Source: Larix sibirica (Eukaryota > Streptophyta > Pinopsida > Pinales > Pinaceae). From it: a DNA stretch of 22,402 nt. Positions 1 to 7,909 of the stretch are shown piece by piece. The position numbers were made by a program, and so were the translations under genes. The notes under the pieces are model-generated. The model did no database searches and was not told the DNA's origin. It saw nothing but the letters and a program-made list of their open reading frames with translations. The first letter of the stretch is position 1. Each line of letters begins with the position of its first letter. Location: the NCBI GenBank assembly GCA_004151065.3, contig NWUY0300014980.1, positions 48,298 through 70,699 on the forward strand, given 5' to 3'.

Positions 1-300
1 AACAAACATGTGGGTTTTGAGGGAATAATCACCCATTTGAAGCCGCACATTTTCACAACAAACCCAACATTTCATAGCTCCTCAATTTGCAATCATGATT
101 TGGAAGTTGTTCATAGCATGGATATACAAATGTATTTCTTGGGCTACCCGATGATGAATAAATTTATGTATGCTACCACTATCAATTAAGATGATGACCT
201 TGCAATTTTTAAGGTAGCCAATTAATTTGAGGGTTTTGGGGGTAGAAAAAGTAGTCAGGGAATGCAAAGAGATATGGGGTTACTCCTCTATTAGACTAGG
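1..300 (-). pseudogene. Ty3/gypsy retropepsin-like protease, N-terminal part, runs off window
   Basis: This is the aspartic protease that would mature the Gag-Pol polyprotein of a Ty3/gypsy element. The active-site region reads IDSGSIHKFI, close to the DSGSTHNF style of plant chromovirus-type proteases, so the catalytic Asp is kept. Further on, an in-frame segment with CENVRLQMGDYSLKTHMF continues to the window edge. The frame is the same as that of gag upstream, so gag and protease were one polyprotein. In-frame stops occur at 301-303 and just downstream of the active site near position 80, the latter where Trp or Gly would be expected. RT, RNase H and integrase should lie to the left of the window. 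The family call is firm; the exact lineage is inference. Confidence 0.75.
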
Positions 301-1314
301 CTAGGTAATGTCTTCCGTAGGTGTATGAGGGACTTCATGGGTGCTAGCATCAATGTTCTCATAAAAAATGTCCCTTGAAATGGCCATAAATAGTTTTTGC
401 TCATTACATTTATGTCCAGGTGAATATTTCTCATAATAGTTGTAGCAAAGACCTTTGAGTTGGTGCTCCGCTATTTCAACTCGAGTTAAATTTTGGACCT
501 TGAGAGGTGGATAGGATGAGGAAGGATTGGTGGAAAGGAATATAGGTGGAGGGGGACAAGGGATACATGTGGCCTTTTTTATTTGAGCGTTCATTACCTT
601 TTGGGATTCTTTAGATCTTTGAGTGGCATCCAACCAAGTAGTAGGATGATCCATTAAGACGTGTGCATGAATATCTTCTTTAAAACCATTGATGAAACAT
701 TCCTTGTAAAACGTATCAGGCATGCGTTCTATGCAGATAGCTAGCTGCTAAGAAGATGAGATGAAATCTTCGACTGTGCTAGATTGTTTGAGCTTGGTCA
801 GTTGCTCTAAATAATGAGAGTTTGTTTCAAAACGTTCATAGATATTAGAAACAAATTGTGTCCAAGCAATATAACCTTTATAAGATGTATTGTTCCATTA
901 CCACCATTTCCAACATTCAGGGCACCTGCTCAAAGTTTCATTATATCATATGTGATGCCATGCAAAGAATTGTAATGTTCCATCTAAATGTTCTGTCTTG
1001 TGGGGTTTGACCCATCGAATTTGTTGAGATCGGCTTTAGGAATTCTAAGGCCCATGGGGATTGGATGAATCGGTTCCTTCCTTGTGGAAAGGTTGTTCTA
1101 TCTCTAGTTATATTGAATATGATGAAGGAAAGAGTGTCATTAACTGGGTTAGTTGGTCAGAAATCGACTCTAATTTGGTAAGCTTTCCATGTACGTCATC
1201 AATATTTTCTTGAGCAGAGGAGTGGTTCTGGTTTATCTCATGTTGCAACTCATCATATAATGTTTCTAACTAGGAAATTGTTTGGGAGAGAACACCTCCT
1301 TGAGTGTTAGTCAT
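301..1314 (-). pseudogene. Ty3/gypsy gag with degenerate zinc knuckle
   Basis: This is the capsid/nucleocapsid polyprotein of the left-hand element. A start codon at 1314 opens a frame (MTNTQGG...) that stays in register to 303 and on into protease. It holds about seven in-frame stops. The middle part (near 890-720) has the retrotransposon gag signature of plant gypsy elements: a WTQFV segment, then LTKLKQ and a region ending ERMPDTFYKECFINGF. The C-terminal knuckle near 450-410 reads CYNYYEKYSPGHKC. In a CCHC knuckle (C-x2-C-x4-H-x4-C) the second Cys is expected where Tyr now stands, so zinc binding should be lost. A Pro/Ser-rich stretch precedes the knuckle. It is a clear gag relic and not expressible as one protein. 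Confidence 0.8.
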
Positions 1315-1933
1315 CAGAGGAAATAGGTCCACAAAAAGGAGTATGGAAGAGTGGTAACAAGGTGATCAACACAATGTAAGGACTGTAGTGAAATAAGGGT
1401 GCAGGAAGAACCCAAAATCCCTTCTCTCTCTCACAATTAGGCTTCTAGGGTCCTAAGGGTAAGGAAGTGGCATGTGATATAGCTCTTTGATATACTTGCA
1501 AGGTCCATCAATAGTACTCAACCTAATCTCTCAGGGTACTAACTAAGGAGGCTCGACTGTGCCCTTAGTCATATAATCCGACTACCCAAGTGCTAGAGAG
1601 TAATATTCTCGAGTGTTGTGCTCGGTACCATTGTAGCAACAAGACGGTCAATCATGTTATCTAAAGTTGGTTTTAGGTTTCCTAGGGGACTTTCAATATA
1701 CCTGAGGGTATGTGGAAGTGAAATTATGTGTACATGTGTTGTATGATGCAGTACACATAGAGGTTACAATGATGTCCAACAAATGTGACTAAGTACCAAT
1801 TGTATTCTCTACAAGTATGCTTCCCCAACCACACGTTTAACCACTGAATGACATATCATTATGTTAGTTATAGATGTTAGGACACGTCTCTAGCCTTAAA
1901 ATATAAAATATAAAATTTTCAGCTCGGGGAAGT
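1315..1933 (-). other. Untranslated leader of the left gypsy element
   Basis: About 620 bases lie between the primer-binding site and the gag start. I see no sustained reading frame and no recognisable RNA gene. Position and orientation fit the 5' leader that carries packaging and dimerisation signals in LTR retrotransposons, but no specific signal can be pointed to. Confidence 0.5.
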
Positions 1934-1945
1934 GATATGATACCA
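1934..1945 (-). other. Primer-binding site, initiator tRNA-Met type
   Basis: On the minus strand this reads TGGTATCATATC. It matches the common plant PBS TGGTATCAGAGC (complement of the 3' end of initiator tRNA-Met) at 10 of 12 positions. It lies two bases inside the end of the adjacent LTR (…TACATAACA), which is the expected spacing. Confidence 0.75.
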
Positions 1946-1947
1946 TA

Positions 1948-2457
1948 TGTTATGTACCTTAATAACATAATTGGAAATTCATATCATAAATAACAAAATA
2001 AAGCAAGATTTCAATATGAAGACAAAATTACCACAATAATAGACAATTGTAGATAACAAAATATCACAATAGCAATATCTTTATCAATGAGAGAAATATT
2101 CACTTTCCTCTTCGAGGGAGAAATCTCAAAATGAAGCCAAGCTCCAATTACAAAATACTTCACAAGACTTTTTTCTTCATTGTTTCTACTCCTATATATA
2201 GTTTATAGAGAAGGAACTTTGTAGTAGGCATAACCTTGTAGTTACCCTTTTTANACGAAGGAACTTTCTAGTAGGTGGTACCTTGTAGTAAGTTTTCTTA
2301 CAAATATCGCTTTCATACTATAGGGAATTTCTTCTACTAAGAATTTTTACAAATATTGCTTTCACATTGTATCTACTTCATTGGACTTATTTAATATAGA
2401 TGGCCTTAATACATAACGACCTATCTATTAATGGGGTTAGGGTAGGACCCTAAGACA
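1948..2457 (-). repeat. 5' LTR of the left gypsy element
   Basis: On the minus strand the LTR ends in …GGTACATAACA at 1948 directly before the PBS, and a TATA box (TATATATAGG, 2200-2191) lies about 250 bases upstream, followed by a T-rich U5. The outer boundary is uncertain. A TG start at 2457 gives 510 bp. A near-inverted match to the terminus around 2405-2418 (CGTTATGTATTAAGG) would give about 470 bp. Inside U3 there is an internal duplication: a GAAGGAACTTTGTAGTAGG-like block recurs near 2210 and 2257, and a TTACAAATATYGCTTTCA block near 2300 and 2346. The only undetermined base is at 2254. The 3' LTR is outside the window. Confidence 0.7.
2193..2200 (-). promoter_or_regulatory. TATA box of the left LTR
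   Basis: An eight-base alternating TATATATA precedes GGAG on the minus strand, in the middle of the LTR and upstream of U5 and PBS, as expected for an RNA polymerase II LTR promoter. Function is inferred from position. Confidence 0.5.
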
Positions 2458-2565
2458 ATTGGTTAATAAAGATTACATTGTTGGATCTTGATTTATTTTC
2501 TCTCCTATCGATTGTTAATTGTATTATTTTTCCATTTAGCTTCTAAATCCACTGATTCAAAATCC

Positions 2566-2803
2566 AATAGGATGGATTCCTCCTTGTGAAGGGACGTGTG
2601 GAAGAATGTTGTAATCAGATCTTATCTCATAGGAGGTTGTCCCTTCGAAGAGGCAAGTGAACAAGGGTGGATTCCTTCTACAAACGAAACAATTATATAG
2701 CGTTGCCCTACCTTAAGGGTTTTAACATTAATAAAGTGGGAGAATTTCTACATCCTTGGATATGTTATATGTGGTAATATTTTCAGATCTAAGGTACACT
2801 ACA
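2566..2803 (+). repeat. 5' LTR fragment (R-U5 only) of the small element
   Basis: It aligns with the right LTR from the block GGAGTCCTCCTTATGAAGGG (here GGATTCCTCCTTGTGAAGGG) to the shared end GGTACACTACA. It includes the polyadenylation signal AATAAA at 2730-2735 inside a matching AATAAAGTGGGAG. The U3 part of the right LTR (3992 to about 4217) has no counterpart upstream of 2566. The copy therefore begins just downstream of where the TATA box would be. Confidence 0.75.
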
Positions 2804-2805
2804 AC

Positions 2806-2817
2806 TGGTATCATAAC
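2806..2817 (+). other. Primer-binding site, initiator tRNA-Met type
   Basis: TGGTATCATAAC follows the left LTR end (…ACTACA) after a two-base spacer. It keeps the TGGTATCA core of the plant tRNA-Met PBS. This fixes the element's orientation as plus strand. Confidence 0.8.
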
Positions 2818-3278
2818 ACTTTCCAAGACCAAAAACAAAGAGTTTTTTTCTTATTTTGTAGGTTTTCAAAGAAAAATGAAAAGAGGGGCCACGCCACTCA
2901 TATCCATTTTTGAGTATTTTTTGAAAGAATTTGTAGAAACTAATTATAGATCTGAGTTCCTCTTGGCAAATACATAGTTAAAAAAAATCACTCAAATCAG
3001 AGTACACGCGATGAAGATATTTTCGCTTGAAATATGATCTTTTTAAAGATTTATAGTGACGGTCGTGGACCTTGCAGAAAACATAACTTTTTACAAGGTA
3101 ATCAGATTGCAACTAGATTAATGACATTGGATTGAAAGTTTCTAGGGCTTTCACATGGCATATTAGATGACATTTCTAGCCAATATCCAATATGCCATAG
3201 CCCTTGAAAAATTCCATCCTCAAACCCTTACATAATTGAAGAATGGAATGATGGTGGAACATACGTAGGGAGGATCGC
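2818..3278 (+). other. 5' internal region of the small element, no gene seen
   Basis: This stretch lies between the PBS and the relic reading frame. A short frame crosses from the LTR to about 2977 but resembles no known protein and includes U5, so I treat it as chance. No structural RNA or repeat was seen. Confidence 0.4.
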
Positions 3279-3638
3279 ATGTTGGTGAGCAAAGCTTTCC
3301 AAGATATGTTTGCAAATTATGAAAAGATGAAGAAGGTAACCCGAGATATGTATACAAATTTTGAAAATATGAAGAAGGTAACCCATGAATTCAAGGATCT
3401 ATCTATACTTCATTAAACATATCCTCTGATCCAGAGAGAGTATAATAATGAAATACATGCTTGGTATGATTTTGAGGATGATTGTGATGAATTGTTTATG
3501 AATAGTTGTAATTTTTGGGAAGACAACTACTACCATCTTCTTTTTTATGACTCTTATCCACCATATGAAGAGAAAATTACAGAGGAAAGACACGATAGGT
3601 GGTGCCTACCAATTTCTAGTATGCTTCATCTACAATAG
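3279..3638 (+). pseudogene. Unrecognised relic reading frame in the small element
   Basis: A frame opening at the ATG at 3279 runs 45 codons to a TAA at 3414-3416. It continues in register for 73 more codons to TAG at 3636-3638. The N-terminal part carries two tandem 14-residue units (FANYEKMKKVT / YTNFENMKKVT). The part after the stop is very acidic and aromatic (WYDFEDDCDELF, then FWEDNYYHLLFYDSYPPYEE). Only one stop in 118 codons and the strong composition bias suggest a former coding region. I do not recognise a family; a divergent gag of a non-autonomous element or a captured host fragment are both possible. Some further readable frame with His/Tyr residues follows near 3700-3800. Confidence 0.4.
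3300..3383 (+). repeat. Two tandem 42-bp units
   Basis: Units 3300-3341 and 3342-3383 are direct repeats with a few substitutions. The period is a multiple of three, so the reading frame is kept through the duplication. Confidence 0.8.
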
Positions 3639-3979
3639 TAGAGTTCCTCTTAGCTCCATCCTATTATTGCTATATGGAGGATATGTTTTCTTTATATAGT
3701 TATACTTATTTCGATCCACATGACCATTATGGGAATTCGATGCATAACACTCAATGGTTCATGGCGATTAGGTGTCATCAGTGGGTGTTAGTTGGAGCAC
3801 ATGGACAATGGACCCATGCTTAAGATGGAGCTTGTTGGACTACTTCAACATGGTGGCTACACTTGTATATGGGACCCTAATTCGTTGGCCTACTTCAACA
3901 TGGAAATGAACATTCGTCCATGGGACCTTGGGTTATGGTTGTACCTCTTCACATCAGGTGTTGAGGGCAATGCTTTTGT
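3639..3979 (+). other. 3' internal region of the small element
   Basis: No convincing gene. A 78-codon frame at 3792-4028 runs through the PPT into the LTR, so it is unlikely to be a protein of the element. A short imperfect repeat (CTACTTCAACATGG near 3840 and again near 3890) sits inside it. Confidence 0.4.
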
Positions 3980-3991
3980 AAGGGGGAGGAG
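3980..3991 (+). other. Polypurine tract of the small element
   Basis: AAGGGGGAGGAG lies directly before the LTR start TGTTACG at 3992. This is the expected site and composition of the plus-strand primer. Confidence 0.8.
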
Positions 3992-4451
3992 TGTTACGAT
4001 CCTCCTTATGGGTGTAATGGGGGGCTAGAGGGCCCATTAGAGTAATAATGGAGGCCATTCAATGTGAAGTGGACTAGGTATACAATGTTTGTTATTATTA
4101 AACAAGGCCCATTATTGTAGTTATTAGTGAGTAAATGTAATTGGGACTTATTAAATTAGGCCCATTGGGTCGTTAGGAGGTTTTTATGGTTATATTTGTA
4201 TTGTGATCTATAAATAAGGTTGGAGTCCTCCTTATGAAGGGATGTGTGGAAGAATATTTTAATTGGAGCATAGACCATATGAGGTTGCCCCCTCAAAGAG
4301 GTAATTGAATATGAGTGGATTTTTTCCATAAAAGGACCAATTGTATGGTGTTTCCCTACCTTAAGGGTTTTGACAATAATAAAGTGGGAGACTTTCTATA
4401 TTCTTGGATATGTTGTATGTGGCAATATTTTCATATATAAGGTACACTACA
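3992..4451 (+). repeat. Complete 3' LTR (460 bp) of the small element
   Basis: It starts TGTTACG after the PPT and ends GGTACACTACA, obeying the TG...CA rule. It carries a TATA box (4209-4216), then the R/U5 portion shared with the left copy including AATAAA at 4378-4383. U3 contains three GGCCCATT motifs (near 4029, 4106 and 4160). The base after 4451 belongs to a minus-strand LINE. Confidence 0.85.
4209..4216 (+). promoter_or_regulatory. TATA box of the small element's LTR
   Basis: TATAAATA is followed by the R region. Homology to the truncated left LTR starts a few bases downstream. A polymerase II promoter role is inferred from position. Confidence 0.6.
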
Positions 4452-5113
4452 TTCACATCACTATTAGACAAACCATCAACAATGGCATTCAATTCATGAT
4501 AGATCCGACAACAAGAAAAGGAAATTCTTCTGCCCAATGGTTCCTTAACCCTCCTAACAAGATTATATAGAGGCAAGCTTAATTATCTACTCTGAACAAT
4601 GATCTAGTTGATTGCAATCTAATAATCCTAAAAATATATAAATATCCCAAACACCTACATCCCAAGTAATCTCCACCAACAAAAATATAGCCTTCACCAC
4701 AACCAAGTTACTGGAGTCAAAACCTAAGCCATGGAAAAATGATAAAGAAGTTGATCAAAGAGGAACGAAACTCCACCAGTGCCACATTTCCCAATATTAG
4801 CAGCAAAAGTACCATTGAATAATTCCCAAGGCCTAGACTCTTCCACTTGGAGCTACTTGAACCTCTGTCCCTTGACTTTGTTCTCCTTTTGACATCCCTA
4901 TAAAGCATATTTAATTTTTACAAAGACTTGTAAAGGGGAGATCACCACATCCTCGAACAACAAATCATTCTAAGCTTTCAAAATGGTCCATATAACCAAC
5001 AAATGTGATGCTTCAAATTCTTTTAGGCTTTTATTCTCCCACCATGTTTTCAAATTTTCTTCTTAGTCCCCTCTCCAAGAATCAATCCCTTTGGTGAGAG
5101 TGATCACTACTAA
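4452..5113 (-). pseudogene. LINE ORF2 C-terminus: RNase H domain, dead and interrupted
   Basis: This is the RNase H tail of a plant LINE, which degrades the RNA strand during reverse transcription. After a degenerate linker (5113 to about 4870), the domain opens near 4845 with RPWELFNGTFAAN. The usual motif is FDGT, so the first catalytic Asp is replaced by Asn. A Gly-rich strand (KCGTGGVSF) follows. The end, in another frame, reads YHELNAIVDGLSNSD, matching the HELN-x-ADGLSN signature. At least one frameshift and several stops separate the two parts. The domain stops at 4452, where the small element's LTR begins. Confidence 0.7.
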
Positions 5114-5493
5114 CTAGAGTACAAGTGAGAAATTACAACCAACTAACTTATGAAACATGAACTTTGAAGCTTCTTTGCACAATGGGCACCATCCAGGGCC
5201 TTCAAAGTAGCGCTTTTGAAGGTTATCATGGGTGAGGATTTTGTTTGAGAGTGCAATCCAAAAAAACAAACTACAATGGAGAGGAGCACCAATTCCCCAA
5301 AACTTCTTCCACCACCAATGGGGATTCAAGATCATCTATGAAGAGAATATTGCGTCACAATGTAGTTTATTTGAGTAGTGACCACCCACAGGATTCTTAG
5401 CCTAGACTAGCTTGTCTTCCTCCACTCTAAGGAAAATTTTGTTAGCAACCAACTTCTAAGAAAAAGAGTCCCACTCCTCTACTTCAAGGTTTT
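5114..5493 (-). pseudogene. LINE ORF2: zinc-binding domain after reverse transcriptase (zf-RVT)
   Basis: A match to the RT zinc-binding family of plant LINEs. The upstream part reads EEDKLVxAKNPVGGHYS (one stop at the expected Trp). It continues in the same frame with WWWKKFWGIGAPLHCSLFFW, ILTHDNLQKR and GPGWCPLCKEA, the hallmark order of this domain, with the CxxC pair kept. The later His and Cys positions (FHKLVGC) fit the second half of the zinc site. It precedes RNase H on the same strand, as in plant LINEs. Stops are present near 5336 and 5455. The frame abuts the Tat-type element's LTR at about 5494. Confidence 0.8.
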
Positions 5494-6370
5494 GTCCCTC
5501 AGGTTGTACCTCGACTAGATTAGGTATTTCTTTAATTCTCCATGCTAGCTATAACTTCAAATAACATAAACAAGGGCTTTAGTGAAGATACAAATGCCAA
5601 GGAGGGTTGTGTAAGTAGCACCATTCCTGCATCACTTTAGGTCAGTAAGCCACTCCTCTTACCAAGGGAGGGAACTATTGAAATAGAAGGTATGTATCCT
5701 AGATGGTCACCTTGGGTACCTTTAAGATATACTTTGAAAAAAACTTGAATGGATTTATAGCTAAAATCTAAGGTGCATGGGGCAGATATCATCCGTGAAA
5801 ACGACTATGAGTGTTAAATTTAAGGGGGAGGCACAAGTATCCCACACGACAAAAAAAATTAAACAAGAATAGCGGGGGCGCCTTAATCAAAATCCACTAA
5901 AGGAAGAAATCACATCATTAAATACATTCAATAGTAAAGTATTGAAAACCTTCCATTAATATGCATTCAAGAAACTTCAAAAAATCATACAGGCGTAAGA
6001 AAGTTCAGATCCATATGATTAAGGTACACATATAAAGGAATTTCAATTGTTTCAAAAGAACATTCAAACACCATATAAGACACTTTTTATTTCAAACATC
6101 AATGGCAAAAATGCCTCGGTCCTGGTTCCAAATGTTGAGTATCTTTATTTCATCAGTACAATAGTGTATACAATAGGGGGGATTAATTCATCTCTGCCAT
6201 AGTTACATTGTCTTTTTTCTCAATATTAGAATTTCTTTGATCCTATACCATGAAGAAATAGGCTAGAATAAAAAGAAAGGATTAATGTTGCAAATCCCAA
6301 CAACTTTTTCAGCTTCCGGAATTATGAGAAATGAATGGACCTCTTTTTATGCTTCTTCTTGTTGGGTTTA
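5494..6370 (-). repeat. 3' LTR of the Tat-type element (copy A)
   Basis: This is a direct repeat of 17921-18772 along its full length, with scattered substitutions and an extra block of about 29 bases near 5605-5640. On the minus strand it has an AATAAA at 6149-6144 after GTATACACTATTGTACTGATG, followed by a long T-rich U5-like stretch. The outer (low-coordinate) end meets LINE zinc-binding-domain codons. Clear TG...CA ends are not visible, so boundaries are those of the homology. I considered that the repeat might be the LINE's own linker; no LINE motif of that region could be read in it. Confidence 0.65.
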
Positions 6371-6376
6371 AATATG

Positions 6377-6389
6377 CTCTTTCTTTTCT
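6377..6389 (-). other. Candidate polypurine tract of the Tat-type element
   Basis: On the minus strand AGAAAAGAAAGAG lies a few bases upstream of the 3' LTR homology, the right place for a PPT. It is less G-rich than typical, so the call is tentative. Confidence 0.4.
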
Positions 6390-6464
6390 GTGCTAATTAT
6401 GCCCTTCAAAATAATACATTGCTTTTCTTTTACCATTTTCGAACTCGATTCTTTTGCCGAGGTG

Positions 6465-6535
6465 GCATAACTAACTTTAATAAACAACTCACTAATTACA
6501 GCATAACTAACTTTAATAAACAACTCACTAATTAT
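6465..6535. repeat. 36-bp perfect tandem duplication
   Basis: The block starting GCATAACTAACTTTAATAAA occurs at 6465 and again at 6501 with almost no difference. Near identity in otherwise decayed DNA points to a recent slippage or duplication event. Confidence 0.85.
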
Positions 6536-6937
6536 TATCTGGGGTTTTCCGACTTTATTAATCTGCTCATTTCTTTATACTCTCACCTTTCCAGACTACT
6601 TACAAAACAAAGGATCCAATCGGACCCAACCATAAAAGATTTGACTTGCTATTGATTTAGCTTTGTGGTATGGTTGATCTTTGCACACTTATATTGTTAG
6701 GATTTCAAACGAAAGCACCCACTTTGGTGCTAAAAAACATCGGTGTACCACTTATGGTGCTGAACAACATCGATCTGCAGATTTTTTCTATGTGATATCA
6801 AGGAAAATTACCAGATGATGCACGGTAAAAGCATAGCTACAAGCAAACCTACATCTCGCCTTATTGTAGTGTGGTAGGAAATGGACTTGGCAAATGAGGT
6901 TTTGTCTTCAAAATCTTCATCCTTGAGGACTCCATTG

Positions 6938-6969
6938 TAGGGGGAAGATTGTTGAACGTAAGTTCAACA
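6938..6969 (+). other. G-rich tract followed by 8-bp hairpin; possible copia PPT/LTR junction
   Basis: GTAGGGGGAAGAT is followed by TGTTGAAC (6950-6957) and its exact reverse complement GTTCAACA (6962-6969) with a four-base loop. A G-rich tract ahead of TGTTG is the usual look of a plant Ty1/copia PPT and 3' LTR start on the plus strand. No second LTR or copia coding sequence was found, so this may be a fragment or chance. Confidence 0.3.
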
Positions 6970-7397
6970 AGCGACCAGACTCTTGGAGGCAGTCTTCCAT
7001 GCAACAATAGAAACAAGAAACTAGGATGAAGTAAGAGCATAAACACCAACAGTTTTAATAGATCCGTCTTAGCTTTTAGTTGAGAAATCTCTCAAACTCT
7101 CATAAAATGTAGATTTGGATGAAAGGTGCTTGAGAGAATGCAATGTGGCAGGAATACCAGTGGCTACTCCTATAGAAAGAACATCTCGATTCCTCGAAAT
7201 GTTCATTCAATGCGAGTCTTGAAATTCCTGCCAGGAAAGGGACATCAAAATTTTCATTCAACACGAATAGTGACTCATAGCGAACAATGGGGTGCTTTGG
7301 ATGGAAGGGACTGAGCTGGGTTTCATGAGATAGCAAGACAAAAAATGGGATGGCAACCAACAGGGCAAGCAGGGCATGAATATTGGGTGGTAAGGGA

Positions 7398-7398
<1 letters not shown>

Positions 7399-7432
<34 letters not shown>
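7399..7432. repeat. (CA)17 dinucleotide microsatellite
   Basis: 34 bases of uninterrupted CA, preceded by GGAT and followed by GATATGG. Likely length-variable. Confidence 0.95.
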
Positions 7433-7434
<2 letters not shown>

Positions 7435-7909
7435 TATGGAATGGAGGTAGGGTGTCCTTTCACTTGGATTGGATTGGATATAAAATGATGGGTCAGGGAT
7501 TTGGCCATTGGGTAAGGATATTCAATGATGACAATCATATAACTAGAGTGTAATGAGGCTGAGAATCATACGTGTAAAAGCTGGGAATGATGAAGAATGG
7601 ATCACGTGGATGAGGAAACTAGGTCATGAGGATGGATATGATGATGAATTGGTGTATCTTTCCAAGATCGAGACACCCAATATCATGGAGCGGATGTGAC
7701 TTCGCATGAGTGATCAACGTTCTGACCTCCAAAACAATTATACCGCAACAATGTTGCATTGACAACAACCGATTAGAACTATGGATTCGTCCTTGATCAT
7801 GATGCAGCTTGCTAACTGACCATGAACCAAAAAACCTTTCACCAGGCCATATGTTCTTGGGCCATGGATGGCCTGGATTCTTTTTAAGAATTGGTTGGAT
7901 CAAACTTTT

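Larger units (their letters stand above)
2566..4451 (+). mobile_element. Small LTR retrotransposon, plus strand, probably non-autonomous
   Basis: Two direct repeats (2566-2803 and about 4220-4451) bracket an internal region of about 1.19 kb. Directly after the left repeat is a tRNA-Met-type PBS, and directly before the right LTR is a purine-rich tract. The whole unit is under 1.9 kb. No protease, RT or integrase motif was found in any frame, so it must have moved with proteins from another element. Size puts it between TRIM-type elements (a few hundred bases internal) and larger deleted gypsy/copia copies. Its right end abuts the RNase H codons of a minus-strand LINE, which suggests it landed in that LINE. 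The left LTR is truncated, so no target-site duplication can be checked. The 108 bases at 2458-2565 between this unit and the left LTR show nothing recognisable. Confidence 0.75.
6371..7905 (-). other. Distal 3' non-coding region of the Tat-type element
   Basis: No gene is recognised here. It holds a purine tract on the minus strand (6389-6377), a 36-bp tandem duplication (6465-6535), two imperfect TGGTGCTRAAMAACATCG direct repeats (near 6731 and 6757), a hairpin next to a G-rich tract (6938-6969) and a CA microsatellite (7399-7432). Open frames of 60-110 codons occur on both strands but resemble nothing, and one is built on the microsatellite. Confidence 0.45.

Noticed and set aside
3399-3593. 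64-codon minus-strand frame rich in Ile/Phe
   Set aside because: It is the antisense of the relic plus-strand frame at 3279-3638; its hydrophobic look comes from complementing acidic/aromatic codons.
4361-4576. A single 71-codon minus-strand gene
   Set aside because: The frame runs from LINE RNase H codons into the small element's LTR; only the part above 4451 is LINE.
5494-6370. Repeat copies read as the LINE RT-to-zinc-finger linker
   Set aside because: Length and position fit, but no linker motif appears in any minus frame, while AATAAA, a T-rich tail and a gag-pol between the copies favour LTRs. Not fully excluded.
6335-6655. 106-codon plus-strand frame with a hydrophobic start
   Set aside because: It spans an LTR end and the 36-bp duplication, which alone lengthens it; no motif and no conservation evidence.
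7100-7429. 109-codon minus-strand frame starting MCVCVCVCVC
   Set aside because: The start is the CA microsatellite translated; the remainder matches nothing I know.
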